Shown here: piece by piece, positions 34,384 through 47,566 of the stretch
Layout: each line of letters starts with the position of its first letter
How positions within the stretch are numbered: the first letter of the stretch is position 1
DNA from: Terana coerulea
Taxonomy: Eukaryota > Basidiomycota > Agaricomycetes > Polyporales > Phanerochaetaceae
Reading direction: 5' to 3'
Length of the DNA: 64,000 bases
NCBI GenBank assembly: GCA_024811115.1
Contig: JAKOGH010001220.1
Location: forward strand, 1 to 64,000
The notes under the pieces: generated by a model
Told to the model about the DNA's origin: nothing
The model's database searches: none
The model's input: only the letters and a program-made list of their open reading frames with translations
Translations under genes and position numbers: made by a program

Positions 34384-34678
34384 CTGGACTCGAATAAATG
34401 ACATCGTCGCTGAAGCAGAGTTTTTACTGGTTGCGTTGAGTGCTCGCCTCCTCTAAGGATCGCTTTGAGTATCGTCACGCATAGGATGCTCGTCACCCGT
34501 GAGCCATACATTCGCTGGATACCATGCTTCACTTCGGGGCTCGGGCAGCGTGCGCCCGATCCCTGGGACCGGGCCGGAAGAACACCGTCATTACCGGGTG
34601 CATCTGCGCTGATTGTGTCTTGCATGTTCCAGCTCACAGCTTGTCCGCTAACGTCTACCTTGCTTAGGAGGACCTACC
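34384..34678. other. Short intergenic, promoter of VWA8-like gene
   Basis: 295 bp between two plus-strand genes. No repeat or TATA box was recognised. Confidence 0.4.
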
Positions 34679-37600
34679 ATGGCACAAAGACGGCTAGCCA
34701 GGCTTGTGAGCGAACTCGCACAGCCACGGCCACCCATTGGGACGCTCAAGCTCGGGAACATCTCGTTTGACATCCACGCGTCGACGTCCCCTATGCGTCT
34801 ACCACACTCCGAAAACGCACTATTGAATGCCGAGGAGAGCTTCAACGCAGATAACCTGCATTTTATGTTGCAGAAGTATCTACTCGGCCAGGATATTTTC
34901 TTGATGTCCCAGCCAGGTCCTTATGCCCGAAGATTGGCGATGACATTTTGCAGGTAAGTTTCCGTCCAGCATGCGATGTGTAGTTGTGCATTGCTCTGAC
35001 GCTATTCATGTGCCTTAGTCTCACAAACTCAGAATACGAGTATATTGCTCTTCATCGCGACGTCGGAGAGACCGAGCTCAAACAAGGCAGAGAGCTCAGA
35101 CGGGGCGGGAACCTTGTGTATATCGACAGTCCTGCCGTACGAGCTGTCAAGGATGGGCGAATACTAATTATAGAAGGCATAGAGAAGGCTGAACGAGGAA
35201 TTATGCCTGTGGGTGAATTTGTGCCGTCTTTCACATCAAATTCTGACTTTGCGTAGGTCTTGAACAACCTTCTGGAGAATAGAGAAATGTGAAACCAGCA
35301 GTTTTCGATTTCAAAGGCATGACTGACAAAATGGTGACTCAGGAATTTGGACGACGGTACTCATATCATACACCAGGATCGCTATTTTCTGTTGGATTCA
35401 GAGCTGAAGGTTGACGACCTCAAGCAATTTATACCTGCACATAAGAACTTCCGTGTCATAGCTATAGCTGCACCCGTCCCACCGTACACCGGATACCCCA
35501 TTGACCCACCCTTCCGCAGCCGCTTCCAAGCGCGCTTCGTGGACCCCGTCGGCGCTATGCTGTCTCTGAATGGCCCTCGACCCATTCCCTCGACCCTGGC
35601 TCTGTATCACTCTATGAGAAGCTCCAGGGCATCATTCTCGCGACTCAGTATGCTAGCGAGTCAAGGCACAGCGTGGATGCGACTTCGAAGAATACCTTGC
35701 CGGCCTTCCCCCAAACAGCGCTTGCCAAACTTCGAATGTTGCTGGCGACGTTCCCGGCACCTGCATCACTGACCCCGAGTCAACTTGCGAGGCTGTTTCT
35801 TTCGTTGCATCCGGCGCTGATGCACGCGCCTTTCGTTGCGTGGGGCACGCTGTCACGGCATACCGAGGAAGCAGGACTCGGTCCTCTGGGCAGTCCTGCT
35901 CTAGATGGAGAAGGCGATCACTTGGGTCTCTTGGGATACCGCCTGGTTGGGATTCAACGAGAAAGCGACCGTACTATTCGACTGTCTTTCCAAGGTTCTG
36001 CGGACAATGACACTTTATCCATTTCTGTGGCGGGAGGACCCAAACATTTGCTCGACTATCCTATGAAGCATCCAGAGCTGCTGGACTTTACCATCACCGA
36101 TCGCTTCCTGGGCCTTTTGACATGCATGTTGCAAGCTCATGCGCTGGGCTGGGATATATCCTACGTGCCACCGGCGTTGCCTTCGACCGCGTCATGCTCG
36201 ACCTCTACGCTCGTTCGAACATTCGGCGCGATTTTAGGATATGAGGTGGACACCGTGCATGTTTACAAGGAGCTCGGGGGCAGAGAACTCATAATGCGGC
36301 GCAAGGTCGAAGATGGCGGTGCAACTTCGTGGGAACCAAGGTGCTACTTCTCCCTCACAACGATGTCGGCTGCTATCTGACCTTGAGCTCATGCAGCCCT
36401 CTTACCGAAGGAATGTGGGAGGGTAGGCTGGTGCATCTTTCCGGGGTGGACGTAATTGGCGCGACTACCGGCTCGCTTGCTCGCATCTTCCAAGATCGGG
36501 AGGCTGAAATATGGGAGGGCAAGAGAATTGTCGCGCAAGCAGATAACGAGGAGGTAAGGTCAAGCATACATGATTATTGCAGCGAAGTTTACGAGTCCGT
36601 CTCAGACAGCAAGCGGAGAACTATCAGTTCCCCACCCGTCGTTCCGTGTCATCGTGACGGCTTCAAAGTCGTTGCCCCTCAAGGACTGGCTATCAGATGA
36701 GCATGCCAACATGTTCTTCCCGGTGACCTCACTGCCGATGTCCCAAGAGGAAGAAGCCAGTATACTTCTGCAGACAGGATGCGCCAAAGGTTACGTCGAA
36801 ACCCTCGTCACCTTTGCGGAGAAGTACCGGGCAAGCATGACATCCGACCTCGTCCAAAAGAACCGCAAGCTGGGCACGAGGGCTCTCATTAGGATTGCTC
36901 GCCGCCTCGCGAAGTATCCTGAGCGCGTGGATATGCACGCGCTCCTGAGTCGGGCCGTCTTGGCTGAGTTCTTGCCTAAGGACCGAGCGTATGAACTTAG
37001 AAGCAATCTTTGAGGAGTTAGGCATAAAGAAGTTGACGCCGGCGGTAAGTGAAAGGTGTTTATCACAACCCCAAGCTCGAATGAAATTGACCGTTTATGG
37101 TAGTTCTATCCACCACCAGTCGTTGAAGGCGAAAGCCTCGTCTTCCCCACACCATCTAGCGCTGCAAACGCTGTACACGTATCCGTCGAGATCCCAGTGT
37201 TCAACGCCGCAGAAGATCCTGAAGGCGTGGCGTCACATGTCCCACACATGAGCCACTTCTACGACAATAGTTTGCAAACGGCGTTGATGGGGGATCTAGG
37301 CATAGATTTTGAAGTGCTAGGAGAACATCTGGTATTGCTCGGGAATCAGGTATGCCAAGGGGTTCAATCGACGTCTACAAGTGGCTTATATGCGTCCAGG
37401 GTGTTGGAAAGAACAAAGTGGTAGACCGGTGAGTGAAGCGAAGTTCGTCTCCACCCGTGAATCGCTGACCATTGTACCAGTCTCTGCCAGGTACGCTAGC
37501 TTTTGTTCGTAATAATGCACGCGGCTGAATACATTCCCCGCGCAGCTTCTGCACCGCCCTCGCGAATATATCCAACTCCATCGAGACACCACAGTCAACC

Positions 37601-40076
37601 AACTAATGTTCCAAACATCCCTCGAGAACGGCGTGATGCGGCACTTGGACTCACCACTGCTTCGGGCTATCAAGCTCGGACGAGTGATCATCATCGACGA
37701 GGCTGACAAGGCCGCGGAGCATGTCGTCGCCGTCTTCAGGAGCTTAGCTGGATATGGCGAACTTAGCCTTGCGGATGGCCGCAGGGTTCGTCGCCAGCGT
37801 GAGCGGGACTCGGACGTTGTCGTTCACCCGAACTTCCGTCTGATATTGCTCGCCAACAGGCCAGGATACCGTACGTTAGTATTACCCGTAGGGTGAGCTC
37901 TGGTGACTCATTTACCGTAGCATTCCTTGGCAACCATTTCCTGCAAGTTCTCGGCGATAACTTTAGTTGTCATGCGGTCACGAATCCAGACATGGCCAGC
38001 GAGAGAAAGTTGCTCGCACAGCTTGCCCCAGAACTCAGCGAAGATATGATCCTTCGATTAGTGGCAGCCTTTCAGGATCTTCGGCACGCCTACGATGCGG
38101 GTGCTCTGACATATCCTTACTCTCTTAGAGGTACGTTCCCGTCCCTTCCTTGGCCTCTCCCATCGCCTTACCGAGAATTATCTGTTCAGAGTTGATTAAT
38201 CTGGTCCGACATTTGCAAGCGTATCCGGACGACGCACTTGAGACTGCGCTGAGAAATATATTCGACTTTGATGTGTACCGGCCCGAGACGATCGAAAAGC
38301 TGGCTGATATCTTGGACCATCATGGGTTAGTTAGCTCTTGCGTTTATGGCAGTCATGATGCTGATCGAGGTGTTAGGCTCGCCGTGAAGCGATTAGGACT
38401 TGATGCGGCTAGGGAAGCTTCACAGAAAAAGGTTCTGGATATCAAGTATGAGCCTAAGGGAGATACTAGCCTTTCCGGACCGAAATATGGCAAGGATGAT
38501 CCAAAGAACGAGTCACATACTGGTGGAAATACTTGGGCTGGAGGTGTAAGGCCATTTTCAGACCAACGTTGTAGCAAGCTGAACCCTTCGCTTTTGTAGA
38601 CCGGTGGCCGTGATACAGCTGGCATGGGAGGTAGGGGTGGATACAGACGTCTCTGGAAGGGGCACGACATCAAGCAAGTTTCGGAGTCACTCAAGAACCA
38701 AGTACCCGATGAGGTTAGGGAGAAGGCCCGGGAAATGGCTCGTGAAGAACTCAAGAGGCGACTCGAGGAGCTGAATATGACAGAGGCTGAGGCGAAAGGA
38801 TATGGCGCTCTCCTAGACTCGGTGCAAGGCCACATCACTCAGCTTTTCGATCTTCTGGAACGTGAGTTCTCATTCCTTCATCATCTAACCTTCAGTGCTC
38901 ATGCCTTTCTAGATCTTTCTGCCCAAGAGGAAGAGCGCGTTTGGGTGAAACGCCAGACTGATGGCGAGCTGGACGACAGCCGCCTGACAGAGGGTCTTAC
39001 AGGCGAAGCTACTGTATACAAGCGGCGTGGCATGGCTAAGCCGGAATTGGGACGTCCGCAAATCAAGTGTGTATGACGCACTTGTGTGTTGTTCACCGCT
39101 CTCACACGTTTGTACTCAGACCGAAACGCATCCGATTCCTGTTTGACATCAGCGCTTCAATGTACGTTTTCTCTTGCTTTCGGCACAGATTCCTGATGCT
39201 TATCCTATGGCAGGTATCGCTTCCAGTATGACGGAAGGCTACAAAGAAGTCTGGAGACTGGTGAGTATTTGAACAACCGTCCATAGAATGGCTGATACTG
39301 AAGGGACTGAATATCAGCTGTTATGTTAATGGAAACTTTCGATCGTTTGACGAGGCAAGACAAATACGTGTGGGATGTAAGTAAAGCTCATATAACTTTT
39401 GCATCTGTTCCCCAGTTCATTTTATTTCAGATCATAGGACACGTGAGTGGCAGACATAGATGGGGTGAATAGTTCTGAATGATCGCCTCATAAGTGCGGA
39501 GACTCGCCGGAGGTACCCCTGGTTGCAGCCAATGCACCTCCAACTGAGCTAAGCGATCGGTGGAAGGTTGTTCAAAAGATGGACATGACGACCCAATATG
39601 CCTTTGCGGGAGATTACACAGGCTAGTACTTATTGTATCAAATTGGGCACTATGCTGATGGTTTAGCACATAGTGGAAGCCATCGAGAAGGCGGTTGCTG
39701 AGGTTGCAAGGTTTGATGCAGGTGAGGTCTAATCTATCTTTGCAGCTTCTACATCTTACCGGTACCTCATTTTTTTCAGATGATTGGTTCGTTATTGCAA
39801 TAACCGACGCAAACTTTGGGCGATACAATATCGCCGCAGAAGACCTCAAGCGAGTCATGAATAGGCAACCCAAAGTGAAGACTGCGCTCATATGCATTGG
39901 TGAAGGAGCGGAAGCTGCCTGGTAAGATCCATTACATATGTCAACCTCCCGATGTTGCTCACTGCTGGTATATCAGGATTCCCAAGCAGCTCCAGGGTCG
40001 TGGCTTCCGCGTAAGTAACACTGCCGATATCCCTGCCGTGCTGAGGAGCATACTGTCTACGATGGTGGACCGTTGA
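34679..40076 (+). CDS. VWA8: VWA8-type AAA+ ATPase with C-terminal VWA domain
   Basis: Large dynein-like AAA+ ATPase of the VWA8 family; animal VWA8 is mitochondrial, and a mitochondrial or peroxisomal role here is inferred. The N-terminal AAA module starts LLNAEESFNADNLHFMLQKYLLGQD. A second module has the nucleotide loop GNQGVGKNKVVDR, spanning an intron, and the Walker B RVIIIDEADKA. A C-terminal linker (THTGGNTWAGG, DTAGMGG) leads to the VWA domain with MIDAS motif DISASM (39140s) and ends FRVSNTADIPAVLRSILSTM. Over 15 exons are used, including a 10-nt exon at 37481-37490 that completes VDRLCQLLHRP. Frame problems are seen near 35580 (missing C; LYEKLQGIILATQY is in another frame), at the 36556/36583 junction (phase mismatch) and near 36983 (extra base before MNLEAIFEELG). 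The protein is otherwise complete, so assembly errors are likelier than decay. Confidence 0.88.
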
Positions 40077-40600
40077 TGGTCTTTGACCGTGGGTGTATGC
40101 TCGGGAATACTTCTACGCATTTATCACAGTATATATGCTGCTATTATTGCTAGAACATACACACTGTGTCTTCGCATCTCTTGGCCTCTGAGGAGTCCAA
40201 ATTGAATGATACTGGTACACATCAAGTAGGAAACACGAGTGCCTGAGGATGAAACAAAGCCGTGGAGGCTTACTTCAGCCTGGCCACAAGCTGATACGCG
40301 CCACTTTTCTTGAACTTAGGCTATATAATGTGGATATTGTTTATATTTACGAATCATGAGTGCGTATATGCACATCTCATGGTTGGTCGTGTTAAATTGA
40401 AGGCGCTTCTAAACCAGCTCACCTTCCATATCTGGGTCGTGACCGCACCGAGACTTTGGCGGTATGAGCGTCTAACGCGCCGTACAGCGCGAGACTGCGG
40501 CGGGGAGCAGCTTGATGCAACCCTCGACATAGTGCCCTCTCCATCTCGCACATTCCCTATCACATAGCGGCCAAGTCACCTCTCGTGAACTGCTATTGCC
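40077..40600. other. Intergenic, nothing seen
   Basis: About 520 bp carrying the VWA8 3' region and the VPS26 promoter. No motif can be singled out. Confidence 0.45.
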
Positions 40601-41866
40601 ATGGCCGCTTACTTCTTTGCCTCACCGGTTGATGTAGAGGTCAAGCTCGATGGTGAGGATGAGCGGAAGAAGGTCGACATGAAGTCAGAGAAGGAACGGG
40701 TGATTGTCTGCCCTGTCTACTACGACGGTGACTCTATAGCGGGACAGGTACGCGTAGAACACTGAGAGGTGTATCTTACCTCTAATAAGCTCTATTTCTC
40801 AGGTAACAGTACGGGTGCGAGACGGGAAGAAGCTGGCACATGACGGTATCAAGGTTGAGTTCGTAGGGAGCATCGGTATGCCATTGGTTTATGTGACAAG
40901 GACATGGTCTCATACCGATTTCAAAGAGCTGTTCTACGACCGAGGACATCACCATGAATTCTTGTCGCTATCACAAGAGTTAGCTGCACCAGGCGAGATG
41001 CGGCAAGCGCAGACGTACGACTTCCTCTTCAAGAATGTGGAGAAGCAATTCGAAAGCTATCAGGGTATCAACGTCAAACTGCGGTGTGTATGTCTACTCA
41101 AGACCTCTTATCCCCTTGCTCAAATCAGGTTTATGTCTAAAGGTACTTCGTACGAGTGACAATATCACGGCGAATGGCAGAGGTCGTCAAGGACAAGGAC
41201 GTATGGGTTCATTCATTTAGGATGCCACCGGACAGCAACAACTCTATTAAGATGGAGGTTGGTATCGAGGATTGTTTGCACATCGAGTTCGAGTATAACA
41301 AGTCCAAGTGAGTCTGCTTCTTGTAACCTACGTCTCCAGACCTGAACTACGTTCAGATACCACCTGAAGGATGTCATCGTGGGGAAGATCTATTTCCTGC
41401 TAGTCAGAATCAAGATCAAACATATGGAGCTATCCATCATTCGTCGGGAGACAACCGGTGCGCCGCCGAACCAGTACAACGAAAGCGAGACAATCACGAA
41501 ATTCGAGATCATGGACGGCGCACCTGTTCGGGGTACGTGTCCAATTCATCCATAATACCTAAAGGTCTCATTATGCATATTCGCTTACAGGTGAGACCAT
41601 CCCAATACGGCTATTCTTGGGAGGGTTCGACTTGACCCCAACATTCCGGGAGGTGAACAAGAAGTTCAGCGTCAGGTATTACCTCAACCTGGTACTCATC
41701 GACGAAGAAAATCGGAGATATTTCAAGCAACAGGTAATACTTATTTTTACGTCCATGGGCACTGCTGACTTCCGATTTCAGGAAATCACCATATTCCGAG
41801 TGCCCGAAGTGAGTGCCCATCTATTATCGAAAGCGACAACATTCTGACCTTGCGACACAGAACTAG
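40601..41866 (+). CDS. VPS26: Retromer subunit VPS26
   Basis: Arrestin-fold subunit of the retromer cargo-selective trimer (VPS26-VPS29-VPS35), which recycles receptors from endosomes to the Golgi. The ATG at 40601 gives MAAYFFASPVDVEVKLDGED. Later exons carry VTVRVRDGKKLAHDGIKVEF, LFYDRGHHHEFLSLSQELAA, WVHSFRMPPDSNNSIKMEVG, HMELSIIRRETTGAPPNQY and GETIPIRLFLGGFDLTPTF, all hallmark VPS26 blocks. The final exon is only AAC TAG (41861-41866) after GTGAGT..CACAG. The second intron (48 bp after GSI) is a multiple of three without a stop, so it can be mistaken for coding sequence. The gene is intact and close to full length. No frameshift was detected, unlike the neighbouring VWA8-like gene. Confidence 0.95.
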
Positions 41867-42049
41867 ACTGCGGACTTTGCTTCACTCTCTGATACCTGTA
41901 TTTAATGATCTTATATTCCGTGGAACTTGTTGTAATCTTCGCTTATGTGCTGACGTCTCATTTTTCTCAAGTTGCATTTCAGTGAGAGTTTGCGCCTGAC
42001 CATTCATTCTGTACACTACACACAGGCATTTAACCACCTCCGAAGTCAA

Positions 42050-44549
42050 CTACACCATCTCACTTCCAGAAGCGAGACTTTGCGAATCACGTTTGACGGA
42101 TGCGCCATCCGCTTTCGCACCAGGGCCATCATACCACTCCGCTACGATGCTGTCTCTGCTGAACTCGCTGACGGACGGCGTCGGTGTCCAATGCCTCGGC
42201 ACTCTGCCGATACTCTTGACTCTTGGCGCTGCTGGTGCTACCGACTTCGTCCATGCGTCCTCAAGCTCAACTTGGCCGTCCTCCAGAATATCTCCACCAC
42301 CGTGTACCCAAGGGAACTCCAGCTTGCTTCCACGGGCGGGATCGGTTGGAGGTGTCATCGGCATAGGAGGATTGAAAGGTATCGGCTCCATGTGAGACCG
42401 TCCGGAAGGGGTGCGACGTGCCACTGGCTTAGGGCTGGCAGGAAGCTTGACAACCGTGGGTGGTAGAGGTGGCACCGGTACCACATGTTCAGCATCGGCA
42501 TAAACGGTTTTCTTGTCCTCGTACTTCGGCACGGGCTTGCGACGAGAGCTGTCACGACGGAGCAGGGCCGTCGAGCTGTTCATCGTGCGCTCGCTTTGCG
42601 ACCTCGACAGCATTGGACTATCCACCACCGTGTCGTCCTCGCCCTCGCCGTCGTACACCGACGGCGCGATGTCCGGCGCGTCGTTGCGCGGTATGCCCGG
42701 GAACTCCGTCGCGAGCGCGTGCAGGACCTCGAGCGTGTCCGTCTTGCTGACGTATGTCTGCGTGCTCTTGCGCGAGACCGCGACCTTACTGCTGTAGCTC
42801 CGGTTCCGGTGGTGCGGGAGGTCCTCCGCGCCGCCGATCGTGTAGCGCGTGAGCGGGAAGCTGCGCATCGTCTGCGCGGCGAAGCTGAATGACGGGGAGA
42901 CGCCAGGTGTGGTGGCGGTCGCGAAGGGGTCCGTCGCGTCGTCTGCGAGTTGGGCAGGCTTGAGCTCTGGCGAGCGGCCTTCCTCGAGGGCCTTGACGCT
43001 AAAAGCAGGGGCCTCTGGCACGGGCACGTCGAGGTCGGAGAAGCGGCGGATGTCCAAGGTGGGGGCACGGCCGTGGCGGTAGAGGACGGTCACTCGCTGG
43101 TTTGGTGCTGCTGGCAACGCATACTTTGTGTCGATGGCCAATACTGGCGGAGGCGGCCGCACTCCAAAGTAGTCAGCGGCGTACGGCGAGTCTGGTGTGC
43201 CCGGATAAGCGGAGGATGCGGGGGATGAGCCAGCAGACATGGACATCGCAGGGGATAGTCTGGCGGATCCCCGAGTTGCCCATCCAGCAGAAGCCTGTGA
43301 GAGCGCGGGGGAAGCGATACTGCTTAGTGGCCGTGACCGGGTGACGGCGGCGGGTGGCGCTGAGGTCTCTTCGAAGTTATGCCCGCCGATTTGGATGAAG
43401 GTCTCTGTCTTCGGCTCGGATATCATGGCAAACAAGGCGGACCTGCGGCCGTGAGGGCGGGACCAGCGGGAGCGCTTCTTCAACGACCGGAAGTCCTCCA
43501 CAGCGTCGAGGCTAGGCGAGCTCAGTTCAACTTACTATTCTACAGCGTAGGCATTGAAACTCACCCCTTCACGATCCCGATGATGATGCACGCACGCCCG
43601 AGGAGGCGGAGAATGCGACGGGTGACCGAAATACCGAAATCACCTGTGGCGAATCCAATCAAGCTCTCAATAAACCCCAGCTTAATTCCCAGTGCTATCC
43701 ACCCTGTGCCATTAAAAAGGTGTCTCTCGTTGTCGTTCCCGCCGGTGGTAAGGTCAATCCGTCGTTGATCGACCATGGCTTGTATGAGCCTGTAGAAGCA
43801 TGCGCAGAAGTTGAGCGCTTGGAAGACGACCAACAGAACGAGGGTGAGGCCGTTGAAGAAGAGCTGGAGAGTGCTGTTGGTGTATTTCACCCCAATTACA
43901 TGGCGAACAGGTCCAGCGTTAATGAAACCTAGGAATAGCTTGGTGGTCAAAACATGAGCCTTAGATGCACACTTCCGAGGACTTACGGTATGTCAGGCTT
44001 GAGAATGATCCGAGGAGGTTGAAGACGATGACCAGCGGTATGCACAGAAGGACGGCATACTTGGTCACAGATTGCAGGCGCGATGGGAGGGTGGGTATGA
44101 AGTCACGCGAGGAAACGAGAAACAGAAAGCCCATGTACAGCGCAAGGGGTATGGTGGAGGTAATTCCTATGACATAGTGTGACATTTGCCACCATGTGAA
44201 GTGTAATGGGGTGCGTACCGATGAAAATGTCGACGGCTTTGAAGCTGGACAGTGAATTCCGGATAGACGGGGTGTTGTGCGAGAGCAGATCCAAGAAAGC
44301 GAGGAAAAAGTACAGAAGCCCTTCAGCAGATAATAAATACCCTATCCTAAAGAAACCACTGTTTCAGCAACTTGTTAAACGAAGACAATCAGAGGGTGCT
44401 CACCTCAAACCAGAGCCATATTTGATCACAGCGAGACTAACGCTGAAGATGATCTCCAATGCGGGTGGAATAATGAGTCCGATTGATTCTGGCCAAGTGA
44501 GAGACTCGCAGCGAAGATTGGGGGCCAAGGAGAGGCAGATAGAGCTCAT
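42050..44549 (-). CDS. Polytopic membrane protein with long disordered tail
   Basis: Multi-exon minus-strand gene of unknown function. The N-terminal half has several hydrophobic helices: a first around SIGLIIPPALEIIFSVSLAV, then STIPLALYMGFLFLV, YAVLLCIPLVIVFNLLGSF, a long one in FFNGLTLVLLVVFQALNF, WIALGIKLGFIESLIGF and LLGRACIIIGIV. About seven membrane passes are plausible. The last exon (42050-43501) encodes about 480 residues rich in Ser, Pro and Thr, with no helix and phosphorylatable low-complexity sequence, likely cytosolic. The topology resembles small fungal 7-TM proteins, but I see no receptor motif that would name it. The start at 44549 (MSSICLSLAPN) is preferred. An upstream ATG at 44636 would add a non-hydrophobic extension. 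Antisense frames over the GC-rich last exon are shadows. Confidence 0.7.
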
Positions 44550-45390
44550 GTAGTCGACTGTTGTGGCTGATGCGACTCGAGTTCCCGGAGCATGCCAGAG
44601 GAGAGGGGATAGCAGAGGACCTCCAGCCACTTCCAAGCGTGGTGCGGTTTACGATAGATAGCGGCGGAACAAATGAATGGACTGCAGACTGGCTGCAAGA
44701 AAGAAAGGCGACGCCAGCACCGTGACCGAAGAAGTGGAAGAGAGAAGACGGGAGTCGGAAGACGGAGAGCGGCGCGCAGCTCAGTGTGCTATATCAAGTC
44801 TTCACACCGACCGCAAGGCCCCCTGTCGACAGCATGGCCAGGCCATTGGCAATGGCAACGTTTGAAATCAGTGTTCTCTCAACGACGTCCGTTGCCAGAC
44901 GGCGACGCCGACAATTTAGATGGTTGCATAGGAGGTTACGACCACTCCCACTGCCATAACACTTTGCATTTAACACCTGCATGCAGGCAAAGCATATGAG
45001 CATCGCATGTCCGCAATTCACATCATGTAAGGGTTTACAAACCTCGGAGCAGCATTCAAGGTAGAAGTGCGGAGGCAGAATGAAGCAACCGCCCGACGCG
45101 GATTCCAAAAGAAGGGGCAGGCGCATCACCGCAGATCGGACAGAGCCGATTATGGTAGGTCACGGTCACGGAGCGCTAGCCGGATGTGACCACGGTCCGA
45201 CGGAGGTCTCTCCGACGTATCTCGACTCTCCGCCACCGTCATCTCCTGGTCACCTCAAAGCACACTGGGATATCCAGATCATACCCTACTACGAGCTGTA
45301 CACTTCTGCGAATGATTATCTTACTGCTGAAACCTCAATTGCCGCTACCGTGTTGACAACATCAACTCCGTCATCGCCCAACTCCGTCCA
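44550..45390. other. Divergent intergenic region
   Basis: About 840 bp between the membrane-protein gene (minus) and CLN3 (plus). The frame at 45080-45478 partly overlaps the CLN3 first exon in another phase and is not supported as coding. Promoters of both genes should lie here. Confidence 0.4.
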
Positions 45391-47566
45391 ATGCTCCCTT
45401 CAGCAAACAACAGTCGGCTACGGGGTCATCACCCCAATACCAGTACCGCACCGTATCATACTCTGCATGATAATGTAGACGACATCGATACCCCCTTGCC
45501 TCGAGAGACCAATGCAGACAGCTATCCGGCAAGTGAGTAAAACATGCGGAGGTTGTAGAGGGCGGGCGGGCTACTGTCAAAGCACTCCCACTGTGTACAC
45601 AGTAAGCATATGCATATGGAGCTTGCAAGGCATCCCTGGAGACCACACCGCCTCCTGATATTTGGTCACTGACTTTTACACAGCGCTAGCTCATCGGCTA
45701 TTCCTCAAGCTCGGCTTCTCCTTCTTTCTATTTGGACTCATCAATAACGGTGAGATACTCGTGTTATATGTGATAACCTACGCTAATCCTACGACATCAG
45801 TACTTTATGTCGTGATCCTATCTGCAGCGTTGGATCTGGTTCCGCCTTCTACACCGAAAGGCATCATCGCATTCTGCAACATATTCCCGGCCCTAGTCGC
45901 GAAAGTAGGCTGGCCTTATATCCTAAAGGGCCGGATACGATATGCTAGGCGATTAATAGGATGCTGCGTGATCAGCGTCAGTGGCATGGTCGTGAGTGTG
46001 CAGGACAGGTCGGTGACGTTTCTACACATCTGACGTTATGATAGGTCGTCGCTCTCTTTGATAGTCTTTTGATGAGACTACTAGGCATTTGCTTAGCATC
46101 GTTCTCATCCGGTTTGTGTTACTGCCATCTCATGATAGATGGGGTATTCACGATGTCACTTCACAGGACTTGGAGAGCTGACGTTTCTGCAACTATCAAC
46201 AACGTATCATCCACCTTCCGTTGGCGGTCATAGCGTAGGGTATGTGCATATACCCGCCGTGCCAGCTGAAGTCGTACGATAAAGTCATATCCAGCTACTT
46301 TGCAGCAGGTACAGGTGCCGCTGGCCTTGTCGGTGCATCGTTGTGGTGGGTTGTCAGAGGATTAGGTGTGCGCATCGGTGTTGGAATCTCTGCCGTACGA
46401 GCTCAATCATCCTATGGCCCGCGGTTTCCTAATTCAAGACTTACGCAGATTCTCCCTCTTGCGATACCCGTCACATACTACCTGATTCTTCCTCACCCGG
46501 AATTATTCGCCGAAATTCCACTTACTTCTGTCGAAGAGGAAGACAACATCGATGTTACCCCCACAGCCTCCTATGCTCCTTTGGCTACGGACGACGACGG
46601 CGTCACAACTCTGGACAAGTCTCCCGTTGCGCTGTCAGTTAGTGACAAGTGGTTCTTAGTCAAACCGCTCCTGATGAAGTACATGCTTCCGCTATGTATG
46701 CTCTATTCATTTCTCACCTTCCCCGCATAAACTAATCGCACCACCATACAGTCGGCGTCTACCTCGTACGTCTCATGACCCCTTGAACTCCTACTCATTT
46801 TTGAATCTTGGATTTGGCTTCCACAGCTGGAGTATACTATCAATCAGGTATGCTCTGCGCAAGTATTGATGACACTCTTCCGCTCAACGACACACTATTC
46901 ATAGGGCATCGCACCCACCTTAGTATATCCTGTGCCATCCCCAGCTGACTACTGGCTTCTCAGCAAGATCATACACTCTATCCGCGATTACTACCCTCTC
47001 TGGCAGGTGCGAAGCTTTAACGCTCATTTTGTGTCGAGACGCCTATTAATGTTCTATTGTCGTTAATAGCTAGTCTATCAAACGACAGTTTTCCTTTCCC
47101 GTTCCTCCATTTCGTTAGGTCTTCCGCCACTGCCTACCAGATTACTGAGTCTCCCGTCCATGGTCCAGGGTGTGATACTGACCATCCTCATCATCGAATC
47201 TGCTGGTGGGATATTTGGTGACGAACGAGAAGGGCTCAGCTTTTCGCTCGTGTTTTTATTGATAGCTATCGAGGGGTTTTGTGGCGGTTTGGCTTAGTAG
47301 GTCATGCCAACCTGTGACATCGGCAAGCCGAGCTGATCCTGTTACTCAACAGCGTCAACGTCTTCTACCGCATCAATCAAGAAGGGCACGACGACGTTCC
47401 GCGCGGCGACGAACGAGCGAAGCAGGAGCGGGAGTTCAGGATAGGGTCCATCGGGTTCGCGGACTCCACGGGCATTCTCTTGGCGTCTATCGTGGCAGTG
47501 CCTACGGAGATTGAGCTATGCAAAGCGCAAGTTGCGCGCGGGAAGACGCTTTGCAGGAGTCTTTAG
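45391..47566 (+). CDS. CLN3: CLN3/BTN1 (battenin) lysosomal/vacuolar membrane protein
   Basis: Multi-pass vacuolar or lysosomal membrane protein of the CLN3/battenin (yeast Btn1/Yhc3) family. It is related to equilibrative nucleoside transporters in fold and linked to vacuolar pH and lysosomal homeostasis. Family blocks include FSFFLFGLINN-VLYVVILSAALDL, PPSTPKGIIAFCNIFPALVAK, ICLASFSSGLGELTFLQLS, YFAAGTGAAGLVGASLWW, KYMLPLFGVYLLEYTINQG and EGFCGGLAYVNVFYRINQE. About nine exons join in frame. The stop TAG at 47564 follows LVASIVAVPTEIEL-type sequence. The N-terminal exon is less certain: the ATG at 45391 reads in frame into PLPRETNADSYPA and then LAHRLFLKLG. This is the only upstream Met found in that frame. 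The gene appears intact. Confidence 0.92.

Noticed and set aside
42460..43228. Several plus-strand frames over the membrane protein gene
   Set aside because: Shadows of the GC-rich last exon of the minus-strand gene.
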